This document shows positions 1-7,892 of a DNA stretch of 20,911 nucleotides, piece by piece. The translations under genes and the position numbers were made by a program. Position 1 is the first letter of the stretch. The number at the start of each line of letters is the position of its first letter. The notes under the pieces were generated by a model, which was given only the letters and a program-made list of their open reading frames with translations, was not told the DNA's origin and ran no database searches. Where the stretch lies: assembly GCA_963693635.1 (NCBI GenBank), contig CAVOBC010000032.1, positions 1 to 20,911 on the forward strand, read 5' to 3'. The DNA is from CAVOBC01 sp963693635 (GTDB lineage: Bacteria; Pseudomonadota; Gammaproteobacteria; Pseudomonadales; Azotimanducaceae).

Positions 1-813
1 GCAGACGACATCATCGATGTGAGCTGGTTTCACGGCTTTCCGTACACAGACATCCCGCAAGTGGGCTGTCACTTTGCGGTTACCGTACGTGGTGAAAGAG
101 ACCGGGCGGAGACAGTCGCGAAGACGCTCGCCGCGTCCCTGTGGCAACAACGTGACACCTTCCGGCCGGTTAGTCTTTCGGCCGAGCAGGCCGTTGCAGT
201 GGCGCAGGGCAAGTCCGGCGGCCCGGTCGTTATCAATGAGACATCAGACAATTGCGGCGGTGGCGCGCCAGGCGACGGTACCCACCTGTTGCGCGCGATG
301 CTTGACGCAGAACTGCCGAAGGCGTGCTTTGGATTCGTGGTTGACGCAGCGGTCGCCAAAGCGGCGCACACCGCGGGCGTCGGCAGCGTCATCGATGTCT
401 CGCTCGGCGGCAAGACCGATACGATGCACGGCGAGCCATTGGCGCTGAGGGCTTATGTGAAGGCGCTGCACGATGGCGCGCTGACTATGCTCGCCATGGG
501 CAAGGGCTCGCGAATGAACCTCGGACTGCTCGCGCGTCTTGTTGTGGATGGCATCGATATCATCGTTGCATCGAGGCGCAGCCAGACCTTTGACACCGCG
601 CCGTTTACCGCAGTCGGCATCGAGGTCACCGAATACCCGATCGTTGCGCTCAAGTCATCGAATCACTTTCGCGCAGGTTTCGGCGATATAGCGAGCGACA
701 TCGTGACCGCAGACCCGCCGGGGTTGACGACTCTTCACATCGAGGTTTTTGAGCGGCGCAGGTCCGCGGGGGCGTTGTGGCCGGTGGATGAGGGGGCGGA
801 TTATGTGGCTTGA
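1..813 (+). CDS. MlrC / M81 family metallopeptidase, C-terminal part (5' end outside window)
   Basis: The reading frame is open from base 1 and ends at TGA 811-813, so 270 residues of a longer protein are visible. The segment VSWFHGFPYTDIPQVG is typical of the end of the N-terminal metallopeptidase domain of the microcystinase C (MlrC) family. NETSDNCGGGAPGDGT is the hallmark of the MlrC C-terminal domain. Family members are roughly 480-500 residues, so about 45% is missing upstream. MlrC is a zinc peptidase that cleaves linear microcystin products; most environmental homologues have unknown peptide or amide substrates, so microcystin breakdown should not be assumed. A GTG at 19 exists but lies inside the conserved domain and is not the real start. 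The gene converges with the minus-strand ABM-like gene, 204 bases away. The family call is firm and the substrate is unknown. Confidence 0.88.
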   Translation, partial: ADDIIDVSWFHGFPYTDIPQVGCHFAVTVRGERDRAETVAKTLAASLWQQRDTFRPVSLSAEQAVAVAQGKSGGPVVINETSDNCGGGAPGDGTHLLRAMLDAELPKACFGFVVDAAVAKAAHTAGVGSVIDVSLGGKTDTMHGEPLALRAYVKALHDGALTMLAMGKGSRMNLGLLARLVVDGIDIIVASRRSQTFDTAPFTAVGIEVTEYPIVALKSSNHFRAGFGDIASDIVTADPPGLTTLHIEVFERRRSAGALWPVDEGADYVA

Positions 814-1017
814 AGGACTGCGTCTGGAATCTCGCGAGATGTCGGTCTCGGACTGCAACGAAGATTCGAACATTGGCGAGTTCGCGCCAAGAACAAATAT
901 GGCAAGTGGAGCGTTTGGACCCGGGAGCGAGTGGTGATCTAAAACTTTTCATATTCATAAAAAACGAGGAGGTCGCAACCCCAACCGATCCCACCCGTCG
1001 AGGAAGGTACAACGCGA
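814..1017. other. Convergent intergenic spacer, no gene
   Basis: This is the 204-base spacer between two convergent genes. It holds a perfect 12-bp palindrome ATCTCGCGAGAT at 829-840 and a weak hairpin TTGGCG/CGCCAA with a 6-base loop at 873-890. Neither is followed by a T-run on either strand, so I do not call a terminator. Nothing else is recognisable. Confidence 0.4.
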
Positions 1018-1761
1018 TCAGTCCGGGTCACTCTCGTTCCACAGGTAACCGCAGCCACTGGTTGTGTAAAGCCTGGAGAAGGCCACCGGAGGCGCAATGC
1101 CATTTTTTTCCAATTGCTCACCGAGCGCGATGTGGCGCGGGTCTTCGCGGTGTTTTTCGGCGGCAGCCATGTTGGTGTAGCACATGACGAAGATGAGGTC
1201 CGCCTCAACATCGATGCCGTAGTTCGCGTCCGCCACTGACCGGCCAGCGCTGTACACCAGCGTGTCAGGTTCCGCGTCCCAACAGTACGCTGCGTGCTGG
1301 GCGGACAGACGCACAAAGGCATCTTTCGCGTTATCGTCAGAGAAATTCATGCCGATGACGATCATGACTGCGCCGGGTTCGGTGAAAATCGGGTCTCGCT
1401 CCGGGCGGGACCACCAACCGAAGTCAGGCAGGTCTACGAACTTTGCGATTAGCGTGCGGCTCATGGATACCTTGTGTTCACCCAGAGACCTGGCGAGCGC
1501 TGCGTGGGAGGGCCGCTCCATGTGCAACAGCAGGCTCGGATCGCCGTGCCGGTAGCGCTCGAATACCAGCACATCGGAGCCGTTGTCGATTGACACGGCG
1601 GCTTCATAAGCCGAGGTTTCTGGCTCGCCGTCACGTGCGTCGTCAGCCCGCCCGGTCCACAGAGAGAGCCAATCCGCCATCGACATTTCATCCGCTGGAA
1701 TCCGAAACTCGACGATGGCAGTCATGGGCTGATCGACGGCGTTGGGGTCGGTCGTTGACAT
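1018..1761 (-). CDS. Tandem antibiotic-biosynthesis-monooxygenase (ABM)-like fold protein
   Basis: A protein of 247 residues that reads as two copies of a small alpha/beta barrel module. Copy 1 spans about residues 13-110 (contains YEAAVSIDNGSDVLVFERY and a downstream HAALARSLG helix). Copy 2 spans about residues 128-240 (contains DTLVYSAGRSV, DLIFVMCYTN and HIALGEQL). Each shows the strand-strand-helix pattern of YgiN/ABM-type dimeric barrels, which in the family are cofactor-free quinol monooxygenases or haem/aromatic binding proteins. A tandem fusion would mimic the usual dimer within one chain. The ATG at 1761 is preceded by GGAG about 7 bases upstream. No signal peptide is seen. It lies 299 bases downstream of the oxygenase gene on the same strand and may be expressed with it. 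The fold call is moderate, and no substrate can be given. Confidence 0.6.
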   Translation of the reverse strand: MSTTDPNAVDQPMTAIVEFRIPADEMSMADWLSLWTGRADDARDGEPETSAYEAAVSIDNGSDVLVFERYRHGDPSLLLHMERPSHAALARSLGEHKVSMSRTLIAKFVDLPDFGWWSRPERDPIFTEPGAVMIVIGMNFSDDNAKDAFVRLSAQHAAYCWDAEPDTLVYSAGRSVADANYGIDVEADLIFVMCYTNMAAAEKHREDPRHIALGEQLEKNGIAPPVAFSRLYTTSGCGYLWNESDPD

Positions 1762-2060
1762 AGGAAACTCCGTTGTCCGATGCGGGGAATGAATGAGAAT
1801 CGGTCATCTATGCGGTCGGAGTAAAGGAGAGGGTTAGCACCGGAATAAGTCAGTACTGGAGCAAGTGCCCGGAGGATGCAAAGCAGACCAGAGAGGTCGT
1901 CCGAGGGCCAAGGTGGTCTCAAACCGATTGAAAATATCGGGCGAATTCGTAAGCGGCAGAACTGCTCAGTGGCTTTTCCGGTCCCGCTTCGGGGCCGCCA
2001 TGCCAGTCCAATGACGGCTGTGCTGGGTCTCACAACCATAATATGCCAGCCTCAGTCGGG
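1762..2060. other. 299-base spacer with hairpins, no gene
   Basis: No coding frame is supported here. A GC-rich hairpin lies at 1980-1996 (GGTCCCG, loop CTT, CGGGGCC, one G-T pair) and a weaker one at 1924-1940 (CCGAT, 7-base loop, ATCGG). On the minus strand they lie downstream of the oxygenase stop, so they could slow or partly end its transcription, but no U-run follows. The ABM-like gene therefore may or may not belong to the oxygenase transcript. Confidence 0.35.
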
Positions 2061-3206
2061 CTATCCGGCCTGCGCAGGGCTCTCTAACTCAAACACCGTG
2101 TTGGACTTGCCTTCCTTCGCTCGCTCCTGGGCGACGGTCTTCTGCATGCCGTCCCATTCGTGGTACATGTTGCACAACGCGAATTTGGACCGTTCATAGG
2201 CGTCGTTGCCTTCCTCAAAATCAAGAAAGCTGCCATCCCAGGCTCGGTCCGGATGGTCGGAATTGCCGACCATGACCTTGTTCGGTTGCCGCTTCTTGTT
2301 GACCAGTGCAAAGATCGGGCTCTTGCGCGCACTTTTGCCGTTCTCGTTGCGAGAGCCGCTGTGCGGTATGTGGTACATCGCAATGGTGGCATCGCCTGGC
2401 TTCATAAATACGGGGGTCGGACGCGGCCAGCGCCGCCCGTCGGGCGTGCACTCCGACGACTCATCGGTGAACTGCTCGTAAATGCTGTCCGGCAGATGTC
2501 GATAGCCGCAGCGATTCGGCACGTCGTGATTCAATCGGGGCCAGCCGGGACCTTCGTTGCCGAAGCGCGCGCCTTGACGATATTGCCAGCGGAAGAATTC
2601 CTCGGTGGCGTGGTGTGCGCCGCGCAACACATTTGTCTGACCGCCGCCCGGCATGGTCTGGTCGCTCAGGCAAACAAACAGGAATGCCGTGAAGCCACCC
2701 AGGGCGTTGGTCATCGCCGGGTCGTGAAAGAGGGGAGAAAAGTTAATGCCGGTACTTTCGGCGCAACGGCCGACGTCACCTTTGCGGCCCGTGGAAATGT
2801 ACCGCTCGTAGATTTCCTCCGGTGATCCTGCCGCCGGCTGTTGGGGTGTTTTGAATACGGCCTGGCCATCCATGTGCAGGTTGGCGCCGTAGTAGGGGAG
2901 GTCTTTGTCCAGGTATCCAAGCGCGTTGAAGTGGTCTCCCGGCTTTTCTCCGCTGGCCCTGACGAGGTGGCGTGCGCCGGAGGGTGGATCGAATTCGCCC
3001 ATCGCGTCACGCATGATGGGGGTCAGTGGCGAGAGGTTGATCAGATCGGTGAACTGGGTCGCATGGGTCAGATCATCGCCCGCCTTTGCCGCCTGGTATC
3101 GTTCTTGCGCGGTGACGACCAGTTCCTGAGGAACGATGTCCCGCAATACGACAAAGCCATCCTGGTAGAAGGCTCTCTTTTCATCGTCGGTCAGCTGGGT
3201 CTTCAT
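2061..3206 (-). CDS. Phytanoyl-CoA dioxygenase (PhyH) family Fe(II)/2-oxoglutarate oxygenase
   Basis: A protein of 381 residues from the ATG at 3206, chosen because GAAGGA sits 8 bases upstream (3215-3220). An upstream in-frame ATG at 3314 would add 36 residues without family resemblance and would cover the likely operator. The opening, DDEKRAFYQDGFVVLRDIVP, is the standard PhyH N-terminus. The iron facial triad can be placed as H111-x-D113 (NLHMDG) and a distal His at 279 or 282 (MYHIPHSGSRNE), with R286 suited to binding 2-oxoglutarate. The family hydroxylates or halogenates lipids and natural products with O2 and 2-oxoglutarate. The insert at about 185-270 is longer than in small PhyH proteins. 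The gene is divergent from an ABC exporter, which suggests coordinated control. The substrate is unknown. Confidence 0.82.
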   Translation of the reverse strand: MKTQLTDDEKRAFYQDGFVVLRDIVPQELVVTAQERYQAAKAGDDLTHATQFTDLINLSPLTPIMRDAMGEFDPPSGARHLVRASGEKPGDHFNALGYLDKDLPYYGANLHMDGQAVFKTPQQPAAGSPEEIYERYISTGRKGDVGRCAESTGINFSPLFHDPAMTNALGGFTAFLFVCLSDQTMPGGGQTNVLRGAHHATEEFFRWQYRQGARFGNEGPGWPRLNHDVPNRCGYRHLPDSIYEQFTDESSECTPDGRRWPRPTPVFMKPGDATIAMYHIPHSGSRNENGKSARKSPIFALVNKKRQPNKVMVGNSDHPDRAWDGSFLDFEEGNDAYERSKFALCNMYHEWDGMQKTVAQERAKEGKSNTVFELESPAQAG

Positions 3207-3268
3207 GTTCGGTTTCCTTCTCGTTTCTTTTCTATCTCTTGCGTTCTCTAGTGAGTCTACCTCACGCA

Positions 3269-3286
3269 AACCTGTGCGCACAGGTT
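3269..3286. promoter_or_regulatory. Perfect 18-bp palindrome AACCTGTGCGCACAGGTT, likely operator
   Basis: The sequence is its own exact reverse complement over 18 bases. Its centre lies about 71 bases before the oxygenase start codon and about 145 before the exporter start. Just beside it, GTGAG (3251-3255) and CTCAC (3261-3265) form a second, smaller dyad. Size and symmetry fit TetR-type dimer operators. No regulator gene lies beside it in this window, so the binding protein is unknown. Confidence 0.55.
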
Positions 3287-3407
3287 CAGCCGTCTCCAGC
3301 GTTCTGACGCCCACCGGAAGAGCGCGGGCCTATGCCTGGCAGGCGTTCGACCCTTGTTTTCCTATGGGGTCACGAATAAGCTTCTCGCCGCCTCCCCGAA
3401 TAAAGAC

Positions 3408-3412
3408 AGGAG
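3408..3412 (+). promoter_or_regulatory. AGGAG ribosome binding site that sets a GTG start
   Basis: AGGAG lies 10 bases before the GTG at 3423. It decides this start over the TTG at 3354, which would add 23 residues without membrane or family character. Confidence 0.5.
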
Positions 3413-3422
3413 CCAGGCCCAC

Positions 3423-5372
3423 GTGTCAGAAGCAGCCGCCTCGGTGGCGCAGACATTATCGATCACGAAGATCGCGAGCCTCGCCTGGCGTGCCTGGCCG
3501 TATTACCGCCCACAGTTAAAGCATCTGATTACCTACCTGCTGATCAATGCAACATCAGGGGCACTGATTCTTGGTGGGGGCCTTGTGGCCAACGATCTGT
3601 TCAACAACAAGATTCTTGTGGGTGAACCACTCCAACCGCTGCAGGCGACGCTGCTCTTCCTCGATGACGGCTACGTGAATGTTGCAGCGGCGCCAGTGGA
3701 AGGATCGGATGCGAGCGAAACCGGCATGACAGACGCCCAGCGCGGCACCGTCAGGAATCGGCTGTTTGTCTGGGGCGGGATCGCTGTCCTGTTGAGCGCT
3801 GCCCTCTTTTCGCTCGCCTGGTACTACATGGTCTGGATCTACCAGATGATCAACCAGGATCTGCGGGTTGCGATGATGGAGCGGGCAGAGAGCCTGTCGC
3901 TTCGCTTCCATGATCAGTCGCGCACGGGCGACGCGATCTACAGGGTCTATCAGGACAGCGCGACCATCACCAACGTGTTGCAACAGCTTGTGATCACGCC
4001 GCTTCGAGCATTGGTCTGGATGCTCTAGGGCGTCATTCTGCTGGCGTTCTTCAGTCCCTGGCTGGGTCTTTTGTGTCTGGTGACCACGCTTCCCATCATA
4101 ATACTCTTCAGGTATTACTCGCCCAAGATTCGCAGGTCCGCAGAATGGGCGCGCCAGACTAATAGCGATCTGACCTCCCGAATCCAGGAGGCGCTCGCCG
4201 CGATCCGGGTGGTCAAGGCGAATCGAGCGGAATCGCAGGTGATCGATCAATTCAACAACGATTCCAGGGCCGCACTGGATGCGGCCTATGACCTGCGCAT
4301 GAACATCGTGGCGCTCGCGATGGGCATCTTGATCATCGCAATGGGTGCCGTGCTGTGCGCGGAGTATCTGATGGCCGGGTGGACCATCTCGGAGTCAGCC
4401 ACCTATCTCGGCGGCGTTATCTCGGTGGTCGGGTTTGCCACCTGGAATCTTGGCGCGTATCGGTCTGCCGCCGGAACGATAGCTCAGAACGCGAGGCAGG
4501 GTGCGGACGTCGCCCAACTCTGGGGCGGCGCCCAGGACCTGATTGTTGGACTGGAGCGTGCCTACTATCTGCTGGATCAGGAACCTGAGGTGACCGAAGC
4601 GCAAGACGCGAGACCATTCCCGTCAACGATTGAGAGTGTGACCTGGCGGGATGTGGCGTTCCGCTACAACGACAGGCCGGTGCTGGAATCGATCAACCTG
4701 ACCGCGGCACGGGGTTCGGTGACGGCGGTCGTGGGTGCGACGGGATCAGGCAAGTCAACGCTCATGTCGCTGCTACTCAGGCTGTATGACCCTGATCACG
4801 GTGATATCAGCATCAACGGCACGCCGCTGCGGCAACTTGAACTGCCGTCTCTACGCAGCAACGTCGCGATCGCGCTGCAACAGAACGTGCTGTTCACCAT
4901 GACTGTGGCAAAAAACATCGCGTATGCGTCATCCAATCCAACCCGGGCGCAGATTGAAGCCGCGGCGGTCGTCAGTTGCGCCGACGAGTTCATCCAGCAG
5001 ATGCCTCTCGGTTATGACACGGAACTCGGTGAGCGGGGCAGTAAGTTGTCGAGTGGCCAGCGCCAACGATTGTCCATTGCCCGAGCCATCCTTCGGGATA
5101 CGCCGGTTCTGATTCTTGATGAGCCAACGGCGTCTCTCGATGCCGAGACTGAGCACCGGGTGCTTCGGAATATTGCAGAGTGGGGCCGGGACCGTATCGT
5201 CTTTGTAATCACTCACCGGTTGTCGACGATCCGCAATGCCAACCAGATCGCCTTCCTGCAAGACGGCCGAATTGAAGAACTGGGAGCGCATGATGCGCTG
5301 ATGGCCCTGGAGGGGGGCGGTTATCGCCATTTTGTCGACGCTGAGATAGTGTCGGACTCGCCCGGTGAGTGA
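3423..5372 (+). pseudogene. ABC exporter half-transporter A (membrane plus ATPase domain), interrupted by an in-frame TAG
   Basis: The frame from GTG 3423 to TGA 5372 has 649 codons and is continuous except for one TAG, codon 202 (4026-4028). Sequence on both sides is conserved: transmembrane segments with SLRFHDQSRTGDAIYRV before it, and the rest of the membrane domain (GVILLAFFSPWLGLL) straight after. The ATPase domain has Walker A GATGSGKST (about 438-446), signature LSSGQ (542-546), Walker B LILDE with its catalytic Glu (567), and H-loop His 598. A hydrophilic stretch of about 70 residues between the first two membrane segments, rich in small and acidic residues, is longer than in MsbA-like exporters. 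The stop falls in a membrane helix, where a Leu codon TTG is one change away. The gene is either disrupted, misread in assembly, or read through; nothing indicates pyrrolysine or recoding. Its stop overlaps the next gene by 8 bases. Confidence 0.8.
4026..4028 (+). other. In-frame TAG within exporter half A
   Basis: The codons before read ALVWML and those after read GVILLAFF without any change of frame. The next possible start (TTG 4071) would give a fragment lacking the first membrane segments, so restart would not rebuild a normal half-transporter. Confidence 0.8.
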
Positions 5373-7368
5373 TGGCGCGACCGCACAGTTTGATGACCGT
5401 GTCGACGTTGACCCGGCGATTTCCTCGATGGAGGCACTGGGTCTTTTGTGGCGCTCGTTCAAACTGCTGAGGGGCGTGCCGGGTCTTTTTGCTAGCAAGT
5501 TTGCTTTGGCGCTGCTCGGTATTTTTCCACCCTTGCTGCTGCCGTGGGTCGGTAAGGTCATCGTGGATCAGGTGCTGCTGCAAAGGCCGTTTGGTGGCAC
5601 CGAGGTGCGTTTTCCGCCGTTCATGACGCCGTTCCTCAACTATGTGGCTGGGATGTCTCCCATCGAGATCATGGGCTCCATCGTTGCGATCTACGCGGTG
5701 TTGTTGCTGATCTTCGGCCTGCGCGCGGGCGGGACCGGCGCTGGCGGGCTGACCCAGGGCCAGGATGCTGCCACCCAGTCAGAACTTGCGCTCAGCGCGG
5801 GGGGCAGCCGGTCCGGTGGGTTGGTCGGCCTGGTTGAGACGATGATCAACATCCGGTTGACTCAGACGATCGCCAACAGGCTGCGCACGCTGTTGTTCCG
5901 AAGGCTGTCTCATCTGCCCATGACCACGCTGGATGACAATCGCATAGGCGACTCGGTCTACCGCGTCATGTATGACACACCGCAGGTGCCACAGATCTGC
6001 TTCAACCTGTCATTGACGCCGTTCTTCGCCATCCTGGGTGCCATGATTTCGCTCTATCTCATGCAATACAGTTATGGGCAGGTTGCGCCCGAACTGGTTT
6101 GGATTGCCGCTGCGCTGGTTCCTGTGGCGATTGTCGTGACGGTTCCGTTCTCAAGTCTCGCTCGCCGTCTGAATCAGTCAAGCCGGGCGGCCGGTGCCGC
6201 GACTACGAACGCGCTGGAAGAGAGCATGGAGAACATTGCTGCGGTGCAGAGCCTGGGTGGCATGACGTTGGAAAAAGAGCGGTTCCGCGTGCGCAGTGTC
6301 GAATCATTTAAGCGGCATCGGCACGCAGTCCTTTTCACGCAGGCGATGGTGGTCGCCGGGATTCTCTGCACCGCGGGCGCTGGCATCTATGTGGCAACGC
6401 TCGTTACCGACAGGGTCATCGCTGGCGAAATGACGCCGGGTGACTATTCCGTTCTGTTTGGGCTTTATCTCAGCGTGGGTGGCACGGCGCTTGCGATTGG
6501 CATGTACTGGATCAATCTGCAGAGCAACGTGGCTGCGGTTCGGCGCGTTTTTTTCTTTGTCGACTATCCGGTGGAGGACGTTCGCTCCGCGGATCTGGCT
6601 GCGCCGGCCTCGGTGAAGAGAGGCATTCGGTTCACAGATGTGAGTTATCAGTACCCGGACCGGTCCACGGGTGGCCGCAAAGTCCTGTCTGATATCAATC
6701 TGAAACTTTCCATCGGGGAACTGGTCGCCATCGTCGGGCCCACCGGCGCGGGTAAAACGACGCTGGCTTATCTGCTGCCGGCGTTTCTGCGGCCAAGCTC
6801 CGGGCAGGTCTACTTTGACGATCAGAACATCGTTGACGTACCGGTGAATGCTATCCGCGACCTTGTTACTTATGTGTTCCAGGAACATGTTCTGTTGTCT
6901 GCCTCAATCCGAGCGAACCTGCTGCTGGCCAACCCGGTAGCGATTGAGGATGAACTGCGGGCAGCGTGTGCGACAGCCGGTGTCCTGGCGTTCATCGACA
7001 GCCTGCCGGATGGATTGGATACAGTTATCGGCCGATCAGGCGACACGCTATCTGTTGGTCAGCAACAGCGACTCTGCATTGCCCGTGGGCTGGTAAGAAA
7101 CACGCCGGTGATCGTGCTCGATGAGCCGACCGCCGCCCTTGATCCCGAGACTGAGAACGCGCTGGTGAGTGCGCTGCACAACGCCGCTGCCGAGAAATTA
7201 GTGTTAGTGATCGCGCATCGACTGTCCACTGTCAGGCGCGCTGACCGCATCATCTTCATCGCGGACGGGCGCATTGTGGAAACTGGCGATCACGCGTCCA
7301 TGATGCAGCGCGAAGACAGCCCGTATCGCCGGTTCGTCACCTTGCAGAGTTCGGCATCCGAAGCTTGA
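5365..7368 (+). CDS. ABC exporter half-transporter B (membrane plus ATPase domain)
   Basis: An intact protein of 667 residues starting at GTG 5365, overlapping the stop of half A by 8 bases, so the two are translationally coupled and very likely form a heterodimer. The membrane domain covers about residues 40-395, with a long insertion (about 75-160) between the first two segments that is rich in Gly, Ala and Ser and unusual in length. The ATPase domain has Walker A GPTGAGKTT (458-466), signature LSVGQ (562-566), Walker B VIVLDE with the catalytic Glu at 587, and H-loop His 618. Both halves keep the catalytic Glu, so neither site is clearly degenerate as in many heterodimeric exporters. The family exports lipids, peptides or drugs; the substrate here cannot be told. 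If half A is truly broken, B would lack its partner unless it homodimerises. Confidence 0.88.
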   Translation: MSDGATAQFDDRVDVDPAISSMEALGLLWRSFKLLRGVPGLFASKFALALLGIFPPLLLPWVGKVIVDQVLLQRPFGGTEVRFPPFMTPFLNYVAGMSPIEIMGSIVAIYAVLLLIFGLRAGGTGAGGLTQGQDAATQSELALSAGGSRSGGLVGLVETMINIRLTQTIANRLRTLLFRRLSHLPMTTLDDNRIGDSVYRVMYDTPQVPQICFNLSLTPFFAILGAMISLYLMQYSYGQVAPELVWIAAALVPVAIVVTVPFSSLARRLNQSSRAAGAATTNALEESMENIAAVQSLGGMTLEKERFRVRSVESFKRHRHAVLFTQAMVVAGILCTAGAGIYVATLVTDRVIAGEMTPGDYSVLFGLYLSVGGTALAIGMYWINLQSNVAAVRRVFFFVDYPVEDVRSADLAAPASVKRGIRFTDVSYQYPDRSTGGRKVLSDINLKLSIGELVAIVGPTGAGKTTLAYLLPAFLRPSSGQVYFDDQNIVDVPVNAIRDLVTYVFQEHVLLSASIRANLLLANPVAIEDELRAACATAGVLAFIDSLPDGLDTVIGRSGDTLSVGQQQRLCIARGLVRNTPVIVLDEPTAALDPETENALVSALHNAAAEKLVLVIAHRLSTVRRADRIIFIADGRIVETGDHASMMQREDSPYRRFVTLQSSASEA

Positions 7369-7416
7369 CGTCTGCCGCTTCCGTTCATGTGCCTGATGAC
7401 ACCGTCGCCGATGCAA

Positions 7417-7892
7417 TCAACCTGATCTGGACCGGCGAAATCCGAGTAAGAGAGCGAGTGCCACTACACTGACGCTCGAAGGTCCGGGCACGCTGAACGA
7501 CGGGGTCCAGTCGACCCAGAAGAACGCCGGGTGCAGCGAGGCATCTGCTTGATGAAAACCATTGATCCCGTAGATTCAGAAATGCGCGGTAAGCGAGGCG
7601 TCCTGCGATGTCCGAGTCTTCCCGCGACAAACCACCGAGGGGGGCGTTCCGTGAGAAGCCCGGGTTGAAGACCTCACGCCATATTCGCTCTGCGTTATCA
7701 TTAGAGACGAGGCGATCAGTGAATGCACCGAGTGCCTCATTCTGCGGGTTCCGTGGCACTTACCTGAAGATTGGTGGTGTTTTGCCGTACCTGCAGTGCA
7801 AGGTACGTCAGCGATGCGATGACGCCGATGGCACTCAAAAGCTCGACAATGGCTCCGACAGCATTCCAGTTTATGACGTCAAACTGCCGCAA
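7417..7892 (-). pseudogene. Frameshifted relic of a small one-TM protein of the 'LxYLAxQxRQNT' type
   Basis: Read on the minus strand, the first piece (7892 to about 7745) gives NWNAVGAIVELLSAIGVI followed by ASLTYLALQVRQNTTNLQVS. This is the recognisable N-terminal membrane helix plus RQNT motif of a common but uncharacterised bacterial family. The protein then continues in a second frame (about 7759-7560: RNPQNEALGAFTDRL, then NDNAERIWREVF) and a third (about 7560-7417: HQADASLHPAFFWVDW). Both joins are explained by one extra base; the second lies in a TTTT run near 7565. The total, about 158 codons, matches family size. The start is unclear (TTG 7892 is possible, with no good ribosome site). 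The remaining similarity suggests recent inactivation or sequence errors. Confidence 0.55.

Larger units (their letters stand above)
3207..3422. promoter_or_regulatory. Divergent promoter region between oxygenase and ABC exporter genes
   Basis: This 216-base gap separates head-to-head starts and must carry both promoters. It holds the perfect palindrome described separately and the two ribosome binding sites (3215-3220 minus; 3408-3412 plus). I could not identify convincing -35/-10 pairs for either direction. A TTGTTT at 3354-3359 followed by AATAAG at 3375-3380 is a weak plus-strand candidate with a short spacer. Confidence 0.5.

Noticed and set aside
69..448. Overlapping frames on both strands within the MlrC gene
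   Set aside because: They are shadows of the conserved MlrC frame in GC-rich sequence, with no motifs.
1980..1996. GC-rich hairpin as an intrinsic terminator of the oxygenase gene
   Set aside because: No U-run follows the stem on the minus strand, so I list it only as a hairpin in the spacer.
3207..3314. Longer N-terminus for the oxygenase from ATG 3314
   Set aside because: It would translate through the palindrome, lacks family similarity, and ATG 3206 has a well-spaced ribosome site.
3315..3422. Longer N-terminus for exporter half A from TTG 3354
   Set aside because: The extra residues have no family character, and GTG 3423 has a good AGGAG site.
4026..4028. Pyrrolysine or other programmed TAG recoding
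   Set aside because: No recoding element or pyl gene is in the window and other genes end normally; a mutation or base error is simpler.
7365..7472. Small plus-strand frame of 35 codons overlapping the end of exporter half B
   Set aside because: Too short, no recognised motif, and it lies opposite the more convincing minus-strand relic.
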